A stretch of DNA of 33,871 nt from an uncultured Alteromonadaceae bacterium (GCA_947501935.1 CANMXU010000015.1:1-33871); one strand, 5' to 3'; positions 16,100 through 25,814 are shown, numbered from the stretch's first letter. Numbers and translations are program-made. The notes: generated from the sequence alone by a model not told the origin.

Positions 16100-16561
16100 A
16101 TGGTTTTACCAGCACATGGAAGTTATACCATTGAAAAAAAAGGCGATATATTATGCATTGAAGCAAAAAGTCCTTTTCATGATAATAAAGTGATTGAGCA
16201 ATATACTCAGGATATAAAAATAGCCACGCAACTGTTTAATAACCAGCCGTGGGCGTCGTTAGTCACTTATAATGGCAATGGTATTTTCAGTCCAGAAGCA
16301 GAAAAAGAGTTAGTAAAAATCACCGAATACCGTATGGCCCATGGCATGATAGCTAACGCCAGTGTAATACAAAATAGCAAGCATGCTGATTTACAACAGA
16401 TGCAACTGCGCCGAATTTACCAGTCAGTGAATTTAACTTTTCATGTATTTAGTGACCCTTATAGCGCCAAAGAATGGCTTGATGAATTTCTCCTTAATAA
16501 CGCCTCCCCCTCTTCATCAATCAATAAAAATCATTTATACAACCAGCCAAAATTTGGCTAG
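16100..16561 (+). CDS. Small cytoplasmic protein, possibly STAS/SpoIIAA-like
   Basis: A 153-residue protein without a signal peptide or membrane segment. AGGAG stands 7 bases before the ATG, a strong ribosome site. The pattern of short beta strands alternating with amphipathic helices (YTIEKKGDILCIEAK, then VIEQYTQDIKIATQLF, WASLVTY, AKEWLDEFL at the end) resembles STAS/SpoIIAA-like single-domain proteins of marine gammaproteobacteria. That is a fold-level guess; no catalytic or binding residue is recognisable. It lies between thpR and sfsA, a place where E. coli has no gene. Function unknown. Confidence 0.78.
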   Translation: MVLPAHGSYTIEKKGDILCIEAKSPFHDNKVIEQYTQDIKIATQLFNNQPWASLVTYNGNGIFSPEAEKELVKITEYRMAHGMIANASVIQNSKHADLQQMQLRRIYQSVNLTFHVFSDPYSAKEWLDEFLLNNASPSSSINKNHLYNQPKFG

Positions 16562-16622
16562 CCTTTAGTAAAATAAGTATTTATTCTGATGCGTTATACA
16601 TGGTTCACTTTATAGTTAAGCA

Positions 16623-17339
16623 ATGAAACTCGCGTTAAAACCTGCCACCTTAATTAAGCGCTACAAACGATTTTTAACTGACATTACCCTGCCAAGCGGT
16701 GAGGAAACCACTATTCATTGCGCCAATACAGGGGCAATGACCGGCTGCGCCACGCCTGGAAATACTGTCTGGTATAGCACTTCAGATAATGCCAAACGTA
16801 AATACCCGTTTAGCTGGGAAATAAGTATTGATGAAAATAACCATCATATTTGTGTAAATACCATTAGAGCTAATCAATTGGTTGAAGAAGCCTTATTAGC
16901 AGGAGCAATTAAACCACTAGCTGGTTTTACCCAATTAAAGCGAGAAGTAAAATACGGCAGTGAAAACAGTAAGATTGATTTTTTACTTGAATATGCTGAC
17001 GCACCTGATACTTATGTTGAAGTAAAAAGCGTGACTTTATTAGAAAATAATCAGGGATATTTTCCTGATGCGGTAACTACTCGCGGGCAAAAACATTTAC
17101 GTGAATTAATAGAAATGGCCCAGCAAGGAAAGCAAGCCGTATTATTATTTGCGGTATTGCATAGCGGCATTAATTCTGTTCAAGCAGCTGCGCATGTTGA
17201 CCCTGCTTATGCTGAACTTTTGCAACAAGCTAAAGCAAGTGGTGTTAAAATTTTCGCCTACCAAGCAATATTTAGCAATAACACCGATCATTTTGAAATA
17301 GCTATAAAAAGTCCTATTTCGGTTAAAGTTGCTGAATAA
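16623..17339 (+). CDS. sfsA: Sugar fermentation stimulation protein SfsA
   Basis: A 238-residue protein matching SfsA over its full length. Conserved segments include the N-terminal [24 protein letters not shown] (about 34-47), [20 protein letters not shown] with an endonuclease-like E-V-K, and [16 protein letters not shown]. SfsA was named for stimulating maltose metabolism in E. coli; structural similarity suggests a nucleic-acid-binding or nuclease-like fold, and the true role is unclear. It is followed by dksA, as in E. coli. No clear Shine-Dalgarno is seen before the ATG. Confidence 0.95.
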   Translation: MKLALKPATLIKRYKRFLTDITLPSGEETTIHCANTGAMTGCATPGNTVWYSTSDNAKRKYPFSWEISIDENNHHICVNTIRANQLVEEALLAGAIKPLAGFTQLKREVKYGSENSKIDFLLEYADAPDTYVEVKSVTLLENNQGYFPDAVTTRGQKHLRELIEMAQQGKQAVLLFAVLHSGINSVQAAAHVDPAYAELLQQAKASGVKIFAYQAIFSNNTDHFEIAIKSPISVKVAE

Positions 17340-17642
17340 ATAGCCACAATGATAAAATTGAACAATAATTATTGACTAACCCTATAAAAAATTGCTAAAA
17401 GTGCTAGCTTGTAAATATCTGCTGACAATAATGGCTTTTTTAAAGAAAGCATTATTTCAGGGAACAATTTTCAAGAGTTTAAACTTTTTATTTAATTAGA
17501 CTTGAAATTTAGTATTTGCAACACAATATAGTCCTGACATTTTAGGATTATTAACAATTGGCAATTGCAACTAAGTAAGGCCACTACGAGATTCGTAGCT
17601 GTTTATGTCTGATTTAGTCTATGTAGCATTAGGAGATTTAGC
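17340..17642. other. 303-base intergenic region upstream of dksA
   Basis: No coding frame of useful length is supported. The AT-rich region presumably holds the dksA promoter. Inverted repeat CTACGA/TCGTAG around GAT lies at about 17583-17597, and AAC-AATTG-GCAATTG repeats lie just upstream. No T-rich terminator for sfsA is obvious. Confidence 0.5.
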
Positions 17643-18083
17643 ATGCCAAAAAATAAAGCTTTAGGTATCTTAGCATTAGCCGGTGTAGAACCGTATAAAG
17701 AAAAAGCCAACGAAGAATACATGAATGGCTCGCAACTAGAACATTTCAAAAAAATTCTAGATGCATGGCGTATTCAACTTCGTGAAGAAGTTGATCGTAC
17801 TGTAACGCATATGCAAGACGAAGCAGCAAATTTCCCTGATCCTGTTGACCGTGCGGCACAAGAAGAAGAATTCAGTCTTGAATTGCGTACTCGTGACCGT
17901 GAGCGCAAACTGATCAAGAAAATAGAAAAAACTTTACAATTAATTGAAGATGACGATTTTGGTTTCTGTAACTCTTGCGGAATTGAAATTGGCATTCGTC
18001 GTTTAGAAGCGCGTCCAACGGCTGATTTATGCATTGAATGTAAAACATTAGCGGAAATTAAAGAACGTCAATTAGCGGGTTAA
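17643..18083 (+). CDS. dksA: RNA polymerase-binding transcription factor DksA
   Basis: A 146-residue secondary-channel regulator that acts with ppGpp to lower rRNA promoter activity and raise amino-acid promoters. The coiled coil carries the functional tip [10 protein letters not shown] with D66, D69 and A71 (equivalent to D71, D74 and A76 of E. coli). The zinc finger is complete, with C109, C112, C130 and C133. The ATG is preceded by AGGAG. gluQRS starts 14 bases after the stop, so the two genes are probably co-transcribed, as in many gammaproteobacteria. Length and sequence are close to the E. coli protein. Confidence 0.98.
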   Translation: MPKNKALGILALAGVEPYKEKANEEYMNGSQLEHFKKILDAWRIQLREEVDRTVTHMQDEAANFPDPVDRAAQEEEFSLELRTRDRERKLIKKIEKTLQLIEDDDFGFCNSCGIEIGIRRLEARPTADLCIECKTLAEIKERQLAG

Positions 18084-18097
18084 TTCCCCAACGTTCA

Positions 18098-18994
18098 ATG
18101 ACATTGCCACTAAAGCAGCGACCACTTTGTCAATATCGTGGTCGCTTCGCCCCCTCTCCCTCTGGTTTATTACACTTTGGTTCCCTTGTTGCAGCTCTTG
18201 CTAGTTATTTAGATGCTAAACATCATCAAGGTAGCTGGTTAGTTCGTGTTGAAGATATAGACCCACCAAGAGAAAAAGCTGGCGCCAGCAGCGAAATTTT
18301 AAAAACTCTTGAAGCTTTTGGTTTGCATTGGGACGAGTCTGTTTTATATCAAAGCCAACAAAGTGAACTATACCTCGATACCCTCGCCGACTTACAAAAC
18401 CAAAAATTAAGTTATTATTGTCAGTGCACACGCGCAGAAATTAAAGCTATTGGCGGAATCTATCAAGGTCATTGCCGAACATTAAATCACCCAAAAACTA
18501 ACAGCGCGATTCGTTTAATCAACGACCATGGTATTTATCGTTACCAAGACTTAATTCAACAACAAGTGCAATGCAACCAAGCACTCGCCCAAGAAGATTT
18601 TATACTATTTCGCAAAGACGGCTTGTTTGCCTACCAACTTGCGGTAGTGGTAGACGATATTTATCAAGGTATTAGTCATGTAATTCGTGGTTGTGACCTA
18701 CTAGAGCCCACCGCCAGACAATTAAGCTTCTTCCCTATACTTAATGCCGTAGCTCCGCAATATGGACATATTCCACTAGCGGTTACCGAGCAAGGTTATA
18801 AGCTAAGTAAACAAAATAAAGCCCCAGCAATTGACAACCAAAACCCACAACCGGCGTTAATGGCAGCACTTATTTTTCTAGGCCAAAAACCACCATCAGC
18901 ATTAGCTTTTGTTGCTGTAGATGAAATAATTAACTGGGCAATACAAAACTGGCAACGACAAAACATCCCACAATTAGCAGAAATTGTACTTTAA
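18098..18994 (+). CDS. gluQRS: Glutamyl-Q tRNA(Asp) synthetase
   Basis: A truncated glutamyl-tRNA synthetase paralogue (298 aa) lacking the anticodon-binding domain. It activates glutamate without tRNA and attaches it to queuosine at position 34 of tRNA(Asp). The HIGH-like segment is HFGSL (about 26-30), KMSKS-like is KLSK (215-218), and the RGRFAPSPSG opening is intact. The zinc site CxC...Y...C is present (C108, C110, Y122, C126). It sits 14 bases after dksA and before pcnB, as in E. coli. Confidence 0.97.
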   Translation: MTLPLKQRPLCQYRGRFAPSPSGLLHFGSLVAALASYLDAKHHQGSWLVRVEDIDPPREKAGASSEILKTLEAFGLHWDESVLYQSQQSELYLDTLADLQNQKLSYYCQCTRAEIKAIGGIYQGHCRTLNHPKTNSAIRLINDHGIYRYQDLIQQQVQCNQALAQEDFILFRKDGLFAYQLAVVVDDIYQGISHVIRGCDLLEPTARQLSFFPILNAVAPQYGHIPLAVTEQGYKLSKQNKAPAIDNQNPQPALMAALIFLGQKPPSALAFVAVDEIINWAIQNWQRQNIPQLAEIVL

Positions 18995-19093
18995 TAGCGA
19001 CTATTCACGGCTTTTTCATTCTCTTTCTTGTTTAGCTGTTATATCATTGCGCGGTTATTTCATTGGTGAATTCATCAAAATTTAGAGTCTAAA

Positions 19094-20545
19094 ATTATCA
19101 AAAGCGTAATCAATTTGTGTAAGAAAGTGTTCAGTAAAAAGAGTAGTCGCTCAAGTGTTGCTACCGTTACTGCTCAGCCAACCATTATTTCACGTGACCA
19201 GCACACGGTTTCGCGTAAACAAATCAGCAGCAATGCTTTAAAAGTATTGTATCGCTTAAATACTGGTGGCTATAAAGCTTACCTTGTTGGCGGCGGCGTG
19301 CGTGACATTTTAATGGGTACAGCACCAAAAGATTTTGATATCGCCACCGACGCAACCCCTGAACAGATTAAAGCGCTGTTTCGAAATTGTCGTCTCATTG
19401 GTCGTCGCTTCCGTTTAGCCCATATTGTATTTGGCCGAGATATTATTGAAGTTGCCACTTTCCGTGGTCATCATCAAAACGCTAGCGAAAAAGAGCAAAG
19501 CTGCCAAAAAACCTCAAAGCAAAATGATGAAGGCATGCTTTTACGCGACAATATTTATGGCTCTATTGAAGAAGACGCAGAACGTCGTGATTTCACTATT
19601 AACGCCTTATATTATTCTGCGATTGATTTTACCGTACATGATTTTGCTAACGGCTTGGCCGATATTGCCGCTAAGAAAATTCGCTTAATTGGTGATCCTG
19701 AAACCCGTTACCGAGAAGACCCTGTACGTATGTTACGGGCGATACGTTTTGCCACTAAGCTAGACATGACCATTAGCGAAGAGACTAAAGCGCCGATTAA
19801 ACCTTTAGCTCCTCTGATGGAAAGCATTCCTGCGGCACGCTTGTTTGAAGAATTTTTAAAATTATTCATTTCCGGTAAAGCAGTCGCTAACTTTGAACAG
19901 CTTTGTGAATACAATTTATTTAAATACTTCTTCCCCGCGTTAGATGAAATGCTTAATGAAGGCCAACACGAATTCGTTAGCGACTTTATTCAATTGTCAA
20001 TGAGCAATACCGATAAGCGCATTAATAACGACCAACGTGTTACACCAGCCTTTTTGTTTGCCGCCATGCTTTGGTATCCGTTGCAGCAACAAATTCAAAC
20101 CGTAAAAGCCAGCGCTCAACTATCTCCTCAAGATGCCTTTTTTGAAGCACTTGGCACTATCATGTCAAGACAACAGCAAAGCATTTCAATTCCAAAGCGC
20201 TTTCAAGCAGTAATGAAAGATATTTGGATTTTACAAGAGCGCCTAGCTCGTCGCGATGGTAAACGTGCTTATAAAGCTTTTGAGCATCCTAAATTTAGAG
20301 CCGGTTACGACTTTTTATTATTACGTGCTCAAATCGAAGAAACACAAGGCAGCGCCGATAATAAAGGTTCGCTAACAGAATTGGCGAAATGGTGGACTGA
20401 CTTTCAAAATGTCTCAATTGAAGCTCAGCAGCAAATGATCAAAACCGTAGCGGTAAATCGTTCTGGTACAAGTTCACGCAGATCACCAAGAAAACGTAGA
20501 AAACCATCAGCAAAGCCAGCTGCAAACACTAGTAGTGATGCCTAA
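19094..20545 (+). CDS. pcnB: Poly(A) polymerase I, probable AUU start
   Basis: Adds 3' poly(A) tails to RNA and so promotes decay. The protein has the nucleotidyltransferase signature LVGGGVRDILMG with the catalytic DFD (KDFDIATDA), the RRDFTINALYY segment and a basic C-terminus (RRSPRKRRKPSAKP). There is no ATG before the conserved N-terminus. The first conventional alternative is TTG at 19115, but reading in frame upstream gives IIKSVINLCKKVFS, aligning without gaps to MFTRVANFCRKVLS of E. coli; the ATT at 19094 falls exactly on the E. coli start, itself a known AUU. TTTAGAG ends 6 bases before it. The frame is open back to a TGA at 19067. An AUU start is therefore favoured (483 aa), though TTG at 19115 (476 aa) remains possible. 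folK begins on the base after the stop. Confidence 0.93.
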   Translation: MIKSVINLCKKVFSKKSSRSSVATVTAQPTIISRDQHTVSRKQISSNALKVLYRLNTGGYKAYLVGGGVRDILMGTAPKDFDIATDATPEQIKALFRNCRLIGRRFRLAHIVFGRDIIEVATFRGHHQNASEKEQSCQKTSKQNDEGMLLRDNIYGSIEEDAERRDFTINALYYSAIDFTVHDFANGLADIAAKKIRLIGDPETRYREDPVRMLRAIRFATKLDMTISEETKAPIKPLAPLMESIPAARLFEEFLKLFISGKAVANFEQLCEYNLFKYFFPALDEMLNEGQHEFVSDFIQLSMSNTDKRINNDQRVTPAFLFAAMLWYPLQQQIQTVKASAQLSPQDAFFEALGTIMSRQQQSISIPKRFQAVMKDIWILQERLARRDGKRAYKAFEHPKFRAGYDFLLLRAQIEETQGSADNKGSLTELAKWWTDFQNVSIEAQQQMIKTVAVNRSGTSSRRSPRKRRKPSAKPAANTSSDA

Positions 20546-21043
20546 ATGAATAGTGTATTTATTGGTATTGGTAGTAACTTATCAGATCCAAAAATACAGG
20601 TGACTAAAGCCGTTACCGCGATAGCGCAAGTAAGCACCATAACCATAAGTAAAGTTTCTTCACTTTATGTAAGCAAACCTATGGGGCCACAAGATCAACC
20701 TGATTATGTGAATGCCGTTATTGAAATAAATACCGCATTAACTCCCATAGCCTTGTTGGATCAATTACAAGCCATTGAAAATACAGCTGGTCGCGTACGT
20801 AAAGATAATCGTTGGGGCGCACGAATTTTAGATCTAGATATCTTGTTATTTAACCAAGATATTATCAATGAAGAGCGATTAGTTGTGCCTCATTACGGAA
20901 TGAAACTGCGAGAGTTTGTATTATTACCCTTAGCTGAAATTGCACCAAATTTGATCTTACCTGACGGTGATGTACTGTTAGAACTTAGTAACAAAATTAA
21001 GCGCAATGCCTTGGAAAAACAAGGTAAAATAGCGTGGCACTAA
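20546..21043 (+). CDS. folK: 6-hydroxymethyl-7,8-dihydropterin pyrophosphokinase
   Basis: Transfers pyrophosphate from ATP to 6-hydroxymethyl-7,8-dihydropterin in folate synthesis. The 165-residue protein has GIGSNLSDP near the N-terminus and the HPPK signature RWGARILDLDILLF with the two magnesium-binding residues D96 and D98. Its ATG follows the pcnB TAA with no spacer, indicating translational coupling; pcnB-folK is also a conserved pair in E. coli. panB follows after 58 bases. Confidence 0.97.
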   Translation: MNSVFIGIGSNLSDPKIQVTKAVTAIAQVSTITISKVSSLYVSKPMGPQDQPDYVNAVIEINTALTPIALLDQLQAIENTAGRVRKDNRWGARILDLDILLFNQDIINEERLVVPHYGMKLREFVLLPLAEIAPNLILPDGDVLLELSNKIKRNALEKQGKIAWH

Positions 21044-21101
21044 ACGCCAGTTAAACAACTGACACCAAACGCATATACGAAAATTATTACGAGTAATAAC
21101 T

Positions 21102-21896
21102 ATGGCTAAAATCACCACATCAACCTTGCAAAAAATGAAAACGCAAGGACAAAAAATATCAACCATTACCGCTTACGATGCAAGCTTTGCCAAATTATTT
21201 GACCAAGCCGGCATACACGCGATTTTAATTGGTGATTCTTTAGGCATGGTACTACAAGGCCAAGACGATACTTTACCGGTTGATATCGAACATATGGCTT
21301 ACCACACCCAATGTGTTAAACGTGGTGTTGAAGACACATTAATTATCGCCGACATGCCTTTTATGAGTTACGCCTCTAAAGAACAGGCGTTTACCAATGC
21401 AGCTAAGCTGATGCAAGCCGGCGCTAGCATGGTAAAAATTGAAGGTGGTCAGTGGTTAATGGATACTATTCAAGGCTTAGTAGAGCGTGGTATTCCAGTA
21501 TGTGCGCACTTAGGTTTAACGCCGCAATCAGTAAACGTATTTGGTGGTTTTAAAGTGCAAGGCCGCGATAATGACAAAGCCCTAGCGATGATTGAAGACG
21601 CCAAAGCTTTAGAAGCTGCAGGTGCACAATTATTAGTACTTGAATGTATTCCAAGCGAATTAGGTAAAGCTATTTCAGAAGCAGTTACCATTCCTACTAT
21701 TGGTATTGGCGCAGGTAAAGATACCGACGGTCAAATTTTAGTGATGCATGATGCCTTAGGTATTTCATGTAGTTATATGCCGAAGTTTTCGCGAAATTTC
21801 CTTATTGATACTGGTGATATTAAAAAAGCGATTGAGCTTTATATTAAAGAAGTATCTAACGGGAACTTCCCCGGCACAGAACATATTTTTAAGTAA
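21102..21896 (+). CDS. panB: 3-methyl-2-oxobutanoate hydroxymethyltransferase
   Basis: First committed step of pantothenate synthesis: adds a hydroxymethyl group from methylene-tetrahydrofolate to alpha-ketoisovalerate, giving ketopantoate. The 264-residue chain keeps the magnesium-binding residues D45 (GDSLGMV), D84 (ADMPFMSY) and E114 (VKIEGG), at the same numbers as in E. coli. The leader contains the inverted repeat TTATTAC/GTAATAA (21084-21099), whose centre overlaps the weak Shine-Dalgarno GAG, so a hairpin could mask ribosome binding. panC starts 19 bases after the stop. Confidence 0.98.
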   Translation: MAKITTSTLQKMKTQGQKISTITAYDASFAKLFDQAGIHAILIGDSLGMVLQGQDDTLPVDIEHMAYHTQCVKRGVEDTLIIADMPFMSYASKEQAFTNAAKLMQAGASMVKIEGGQWLMDTIQGLVERGIPVCAHLGLTPQSVNVFGGFKVQGRDNDKALAMIEDAKALEAAGAQLLVLECIPSELGKAISEAVTIPTIGIGAGKDTDGQILVMHDALGISCSYMPKFSRNFLIDTGDIKKAIELYIKEVSNGNFPGTEHIFK

Positions 21897-21915
21897 CAAT
21901 AAATAGTAACTGCAC

Positions 21916-22761
21916 ATGAAAACAACAAATAATATCAGTGAATTACGCGAGCAAATAAACACCTGGCGCAAACAAGGCTTGAAAATAGCCTTTGTACCAA
22001 CCATGGGAAATTTGCATGCTGGCCATATTTCTTTGGTCACTCATGCGCATCAATATGCCGATAAAATTGTTGCCAGTATTTTTGTGAACCCAATGCAGTT
22101 TGGTGCTAATGAAGACATTGATAAGTACCCACGTACCATGGCCGCTGATCAAGAAAAGTTGCAAGCCGCCGGTACTAACTTATTATTCACACCAACCCCT
22201 GACATTATTTACCCTAAAGGGCTCGACAAACAAACCTATGTAGACGTTCCCAATGTATCTGCTGGTTATTGTGGTGAAAGCCGTCCGGGCCATTTTCGCG
22301 GTGTTTCTACCATAGTATGTAAGTTGTTTAACATAGTGCAGCCTGATGTCGCTTGTTTTGGTTTAAAAGACTATCAGCAAGTACAAGTAATACAAACCAT
22401 GGTCGAAGACTTGTCGATGCCAATAAACATTATTCCGGTAGCGACTGTACGTGAAGCAAGCGGATTAGCCCTTAGCTCTAGAAATGGTTATTTAACCACA
22501 GCAGAAAAGAAAATTGCGCCAGCTCTTCATCGACACTTACAATGGCTAGCCCAAGAAATTCAAACTAATAACGACTTTATAGGCTTAGCTAAACAAGCCG
22601 CTGACTTTATTAATAAAGCAGGTATGCGCACTGACTATATTCATATTTGTCATGCCCGCACCTTAAACCCCGCCAATAAAGATGATAAAGAATTAGTTAT
22701 TCTTGCCGCTGCCCATTGTGGAAAAGCAAGACTAATAGATAACTTACAAGTACAGCTTTAA
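21916..22761 (+). CDS. panC: Pantothenate synthetase
   Basis: Joins pantoate and beta-alanine with ATP through a pantoyl-adenylate intermediate. The 281-residue protein has the HIGH-type motif GNLHAGH (31-37), FVNPMQFG (about 56-63), FGLKDYQQ, and the KMSKS-like SSRNGYL. It forms a probable operon with folK and panB. The beta-alanine it needs would come from PanP encoded at 25815-27446. Two hairpins follow the stop. Confidence 0.98.
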   Translation: MKTTNNISELREQINTWRKQGLKIAFVPTMGNLHAGHISLVTHAHQYADKIVASIFVNPMQFGANEDIDKYPRTMAADQEKLQAAGTNLLFTPTPDIIYPKGLDKQTYVDVPNVSAGYCGESRPGHFRGVSTIVCKLFNIVQPDVACFGLKDYQQVQVIQTMVEDLSMPINIIPVATVREASGLALSSRNGYLTTAEKKIAPALHRHLQWLAQEIQTNNDFIGLAKQAADFINKAGMRTDYIHICHARTLNPANKDDKELVILAAAHCGKARLIDNLQVQL

Positions 22762-22776
22762 AAACTGCCGTCGGCT

Positions 22777-22804
22777 TAGCATTTCATTTGTAAATGAAAT
22801 GCTA
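22777..22804 (+). terminator. Perfect hairpin after panC
   Basis: Arms of 13 bases (TAGCATTTCATTT and AAATGAAATGCTA) flank a 2-base spacer, 15 bases after the panC stop. No T-run follows, so it may be a Rho-dependent end, an RNA-stability element or a processing site rather than a classic terminator. Confidence 0.45.
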
Positions 22805-22810
22805 TAACGT

Positions 22811-22834
22811 CAAAGCAGCTTAAATAATGCTTTG
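22811..22834 (+). repeat. Second hairpin after panC
   Basis: CAAAGCA and TGCTTTG (7 bases each) around a 10-base loop, six bases after the first hairpin. Weak stem with no T-run. The two in tandem may protect the 3' end of the panBC message. Confidence 0.35.
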
Positions 22835-23250
22835 ATATATATCCCCTCACTATTTACTTACATAAGCTTTCAAATAAAAACTCTCTTTCATTAATTGCCT
22901 CCTTTAAACACAGCCTTGTTATCAGCTATTAACAGCCAGACTCACAAACATTTGTGCAATTTATGCTCGAAAGATCAAATTGATTGAAATTCATCCATAT
23001 TTACCATAAGATAAGTTCAGGCTAAAAAGCTTTTACTTATGCTTTCAAACTCTTTTGTTTTAACAAAGTAAACACTACTTGCTCGTTATTTAACGAGGTA
23101 GCGTCAACTATTTGATATTTAGCTAGAAATAAATTTATAAAACGCTGATGAGCTTTCAAATAAATACAACTTTCAGCTTATTTATACCAAACGAGCAGCT
23201 ATGGTTTGCATGCTAGGCTCAATTGGCATTACTAATAAAAAGAATAAAAA

Positions 23251-25773
23251 ATGACCATTGATGTTAGCAATGACCTAGTGTCTTATCGCACCATAATTTT
23301 AAGCTTGGTTTCATATGCCCAGCATCCAAAACTAGATACCTTAATTGAAAAATTAACGCCTCAAGTTCATACTTCGCAGCGTTTTTTAATTAAAATGGAA
23401 ATCAAACGTTTAGCAAAACCTTGCACCCGCATCTTAGATTACCGCTTATGGTTTGACGATTGTGAGCCGGTACAATATCAAAATATTTGTCATTACCTTG
23501 ACGAAATATCCAAGTCGCTATTTCTAGAGCATCTAAAAAATAACAACGGCCAATTTACCGTTTTTCTTTATCATGAAATTAGCCAACAAGCCAAAAGTAG
23601 GCACTTAGCGCAAGAAAAGAAAAAACGTGTTGTAGAGCGCAGTAATAGCCCTTCGCTAACTGACACAGTTAAAACCATCAGCTTAGTGAACAAAAACCGC
23701 TACCAAGCACCGCCACTCAACTGTCATTCTAAATGTAAAATTTTTAGCTACGACCCCTTAAGCATGTCGCGTAAGGGTAAAGAAGAGATCGGGCTTTCTG
23801 GCACCATAGTTGATTTAAATATGCTGACCTGCATTTTAAAAAGTGCCGCCATCGACGGCATTGCGCAGAGCCAAGAAATTTTTATTTGGTTTTACGACCA
23901 TAATTCACAGCTCAACATCAAAGAAGATATTGTCTTAGCTTTTACTATTGAAGATTATAAAAAATCGTTAACCAACGATAAGGTGCATTACCGATTAAAG
24001 TTAAAACAGAAAAATAACAGTAAAATGATCAACGCTTTGTCTGACTTACTGAAAGCGCAATTTGAATTACGACGAGAGCAATATAATCAAAAAATACTGC
24101 CTTTATTTGATTCTGTTTACGCTAAAAGCCATCAACAGTATGTCATTAATAGCACTTGCGATATTCCAATGCTGTGCAGTAAAGAGCAAAATGCTTGGTA
24201 CCCAGCCAGCGCAATTAAAACCCCAAGCAATAATAGTTTATGGGAGTTTATCAGCCCAGTTGCACAACAAAGCATTGTCGGTGGTATTTTCACCAATGCC
24301 GAGTTAGAGTTCAATTTTTCCCAGCGACCATGCTTTGAAGCCTACGCATATTTATTACGTTTTGACCACGCAGAGCAACAAGAGTTTGCCATTGTTTGGC
24401 AAGACCAGCTTCAGCACGACCCAAGCGCACTGGCTTTTATACAACAGCATCTAAACCAATGCGACTATCGCTATATCAAGTTAAGTATAAAACCAGTTAA
24501 CGCTTTAGAAGATGCCTACGTACCAAGTGCCTTGCCTAATCATGTTAATTCAGCCATGGCGATTCTTAATCGTCCATTAACCAAGACGGTTGCCAACGCT
24601 TTATCTAAAACCCAAGCGATTGCAGTTTTATCGGATGTTAGTGAAATAAATGACGTACTAGCATTACCCGAAGCTATGGCAGTTAAAAAAGTTACTGTAA
24701 GTAAAAAAACTAAAATTCCACTGCAATTTTGTTTACCCAAACACAGCCAAAAGTCTGATATGGAAGTTGTTGAAGTTGCCAATAACGATTTGCGCTCAGA
24801 AGATCGTTTTGAATATGAAATTAGCGCTAAAATTACCCGTTATGGTAATACGCCTTGTTCAATTAAAGCCGTTAGTAAAAACATTTCCGCCAAGGGTTTA
24901 TCTATTTCTTTAGACAAACCATACAACTTCAAACCAGGCGCTGAATTACGATTAAGCTTTGCCATGCCTTATCGCGGTGAATTAATTAGTATCAATAACC
25001 AAAAATACCAAATTATTGGCGGTAATAACGACAAGGTTATTCGTTTAACCATTAGCGGATTAGAGAAACAACATGTTGCTAGCCAAGCGATTAAAGAATT
25101 CATATACCAAAATATGGATCAGCTAACCCCTTGTGGTTTAGACAAAAACCAAACTTATGGCTTAAGCCAAGCAGTGCAAAATGTTTATGCCAATAATCAT
25201 TTTTCTATTCCTTTCTTTATCCGCCAAAATAAGCAAAAATGGTTTATTAATACCTTGGCATTAAATGAAACTAGCAATATACCAACCTTACAGGCCGATA
25301 GAGGTTTAGTTAAGCAGGCGATTGCCAATGTGGTCAGTGATGACAAGTTTCAAGAGCACTGTTTAGCCGTTATTAATAAAGTAAATACCGAAAACCGCAG
25401 TGCGATTTTTTACTTGATTGTGCTGCCAAGGGAGAACAAGGAAACCCAACAAGTCATTCACTCTATTGGTGATTTACAAAAAATTCGTCAGTCAGGTCGA
25501 CTAACCGAATTGATGGATAAACTAATGGCTTATGGCGAGCCAACTATTTTACGCATACAAATAACTAAGCCATCAAAAATACATAACAAAACCTTTAGAG
25601 AAGAGCTAAATTACCTTGAGCAGCTATCTCCTATTGATATGGAAGATGTTTTAGAAGATATCAACGGTGTTGCCGGTGTTGGTGAAATTACCGATCATAG
25701 CCAACATGTGCTCGAAAATATTAACCGATGGTTATATGAAGAAGAACGAATACTCTTGTCAGAAGTTGGTTAA
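23251..25773 (+). CDS. Large PilZ-domain protein, candidate c-di-GMP effector
   Basis: An 840-residue cytoplasmic protein with no signal peptide or membrane segment. A canonical PilZ domain begins at about residue 515: RSEDR (R515, R519) matches RxxxR and NISAKG (N544, S546, G549) matches NxSxxG, the c-di-GMP-binding signature. The 510 residues before it and the roughly 210 after it have no domain I can name; the sequence is rich in polar and charged residues. It therefore probably senses cyclic di-GMP and passes the signal through unknown flanking parts. Similar large PilZ proteins occur in Alteromonadales, as I recall. It follows panC after 489 bases and converges on panP, 41 bases apart, so it is probably transcribed on its own. 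The ATG lacks a good Shine-Dalgarno. Confidence 0.88.
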   Translation: MTIDVSNDLVSYRTIILSLVSYAQHPKLDTLIEKLTPQVHTSQRFLIKMEIKRLAKPCTRILDYRLWFDDCEPVQYQNICHYLDEISKSLFLEHLKNNNGQFTVFLYHEISQQAKSRHLAQEKKKRVVERSNSPSLTDTVKTISLVNKNRYQAPPLNCHSKCKIFSYDPLSMSRKGKEEIGLSGTIVDLNMLTCILKSAAIDGIAQSQEIFIWFYDHNSQLNIKEDIVLAFTIEDYKKSLTNDKVHYRLKLKQKNNSKMINALSDLLKAQFELRREQYNQKILPLFDSVYAKSHQQYVINSTCDIPMLCSKEQNAWYPASAIKTPSNNSLWEFISPVAQQSIVGGIFTNAELEFNFSQRPCFEAYAYLLRFDHAEQQEFAIVWQDQLQHDPSALAFIQQHLNQCDYRYIKLSIKPVNALEDAYVPSALPNHVNSAMAILNRPLTKTVANALSKTQAIAVLSDVSEINDVLALPEAMAVKKVTVSKKTKIPLQFCLPKHSQKSDMEVVEVANNDLRSEDRFEYEISAKITRYGNTPCSIKAVSKNISAKGLSISLDKPYNFKPGAELRLSFAMPYRGELISINNQKYQIIGGNNDKVIRLTISGLEKQHVASQAIKEFIYQNMDQLTPCGLDKNQTYGLSQAVQNVYANNHFSIPFFIRQNKQKWFINTLALNETSNIPTLQADRGLVKQAIANVVSDDKFQEHCLAVINKVNTENRSAIFYLIVLPRENKETQQVIHSIGDLQKIRQSGRLTELMDKLMAYGEPTILRIQITKPSKIHNKTFREELNYLEQLSPIDMEDVLEDINGVAGVGEITDHSQHVLENINRWLYEEERILLSEVG

Positions 25774-25814
25774 TATTAAGTGCTCAGCCATAGTTTGAAA
25801 TAGCTAAATCGATA

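Larger units (their letters stand above)
22762..23250. other. 489-base intergenic region between panC and the PilZ gene
   Basis: No coding frame of credible length. It holds two hairpins after panC (listed separately), the near-palindrome CACAAA/TTTGTG (22943-22956), and a hairpin CTCGTT/AACGAG (23082-23097). The words GCTTTCAAA or AGCTTTCAAATA recur at about 22866, 23041 and 23151. A promoter for the PilZ gene is presumably here, but I could not place it with confidence. Confidence 0.5.

Noticed and set aside
22943..22956. CACAAA/TTTGTG as a CRP site
   Set aside because: Half-site order and spacing do not fit TGTGA-N6-TCACA.
23147..23215. 22-codon frame before the PilZ gene
   Set aside because: No ribosome site and no recognisable features; most likely chance.
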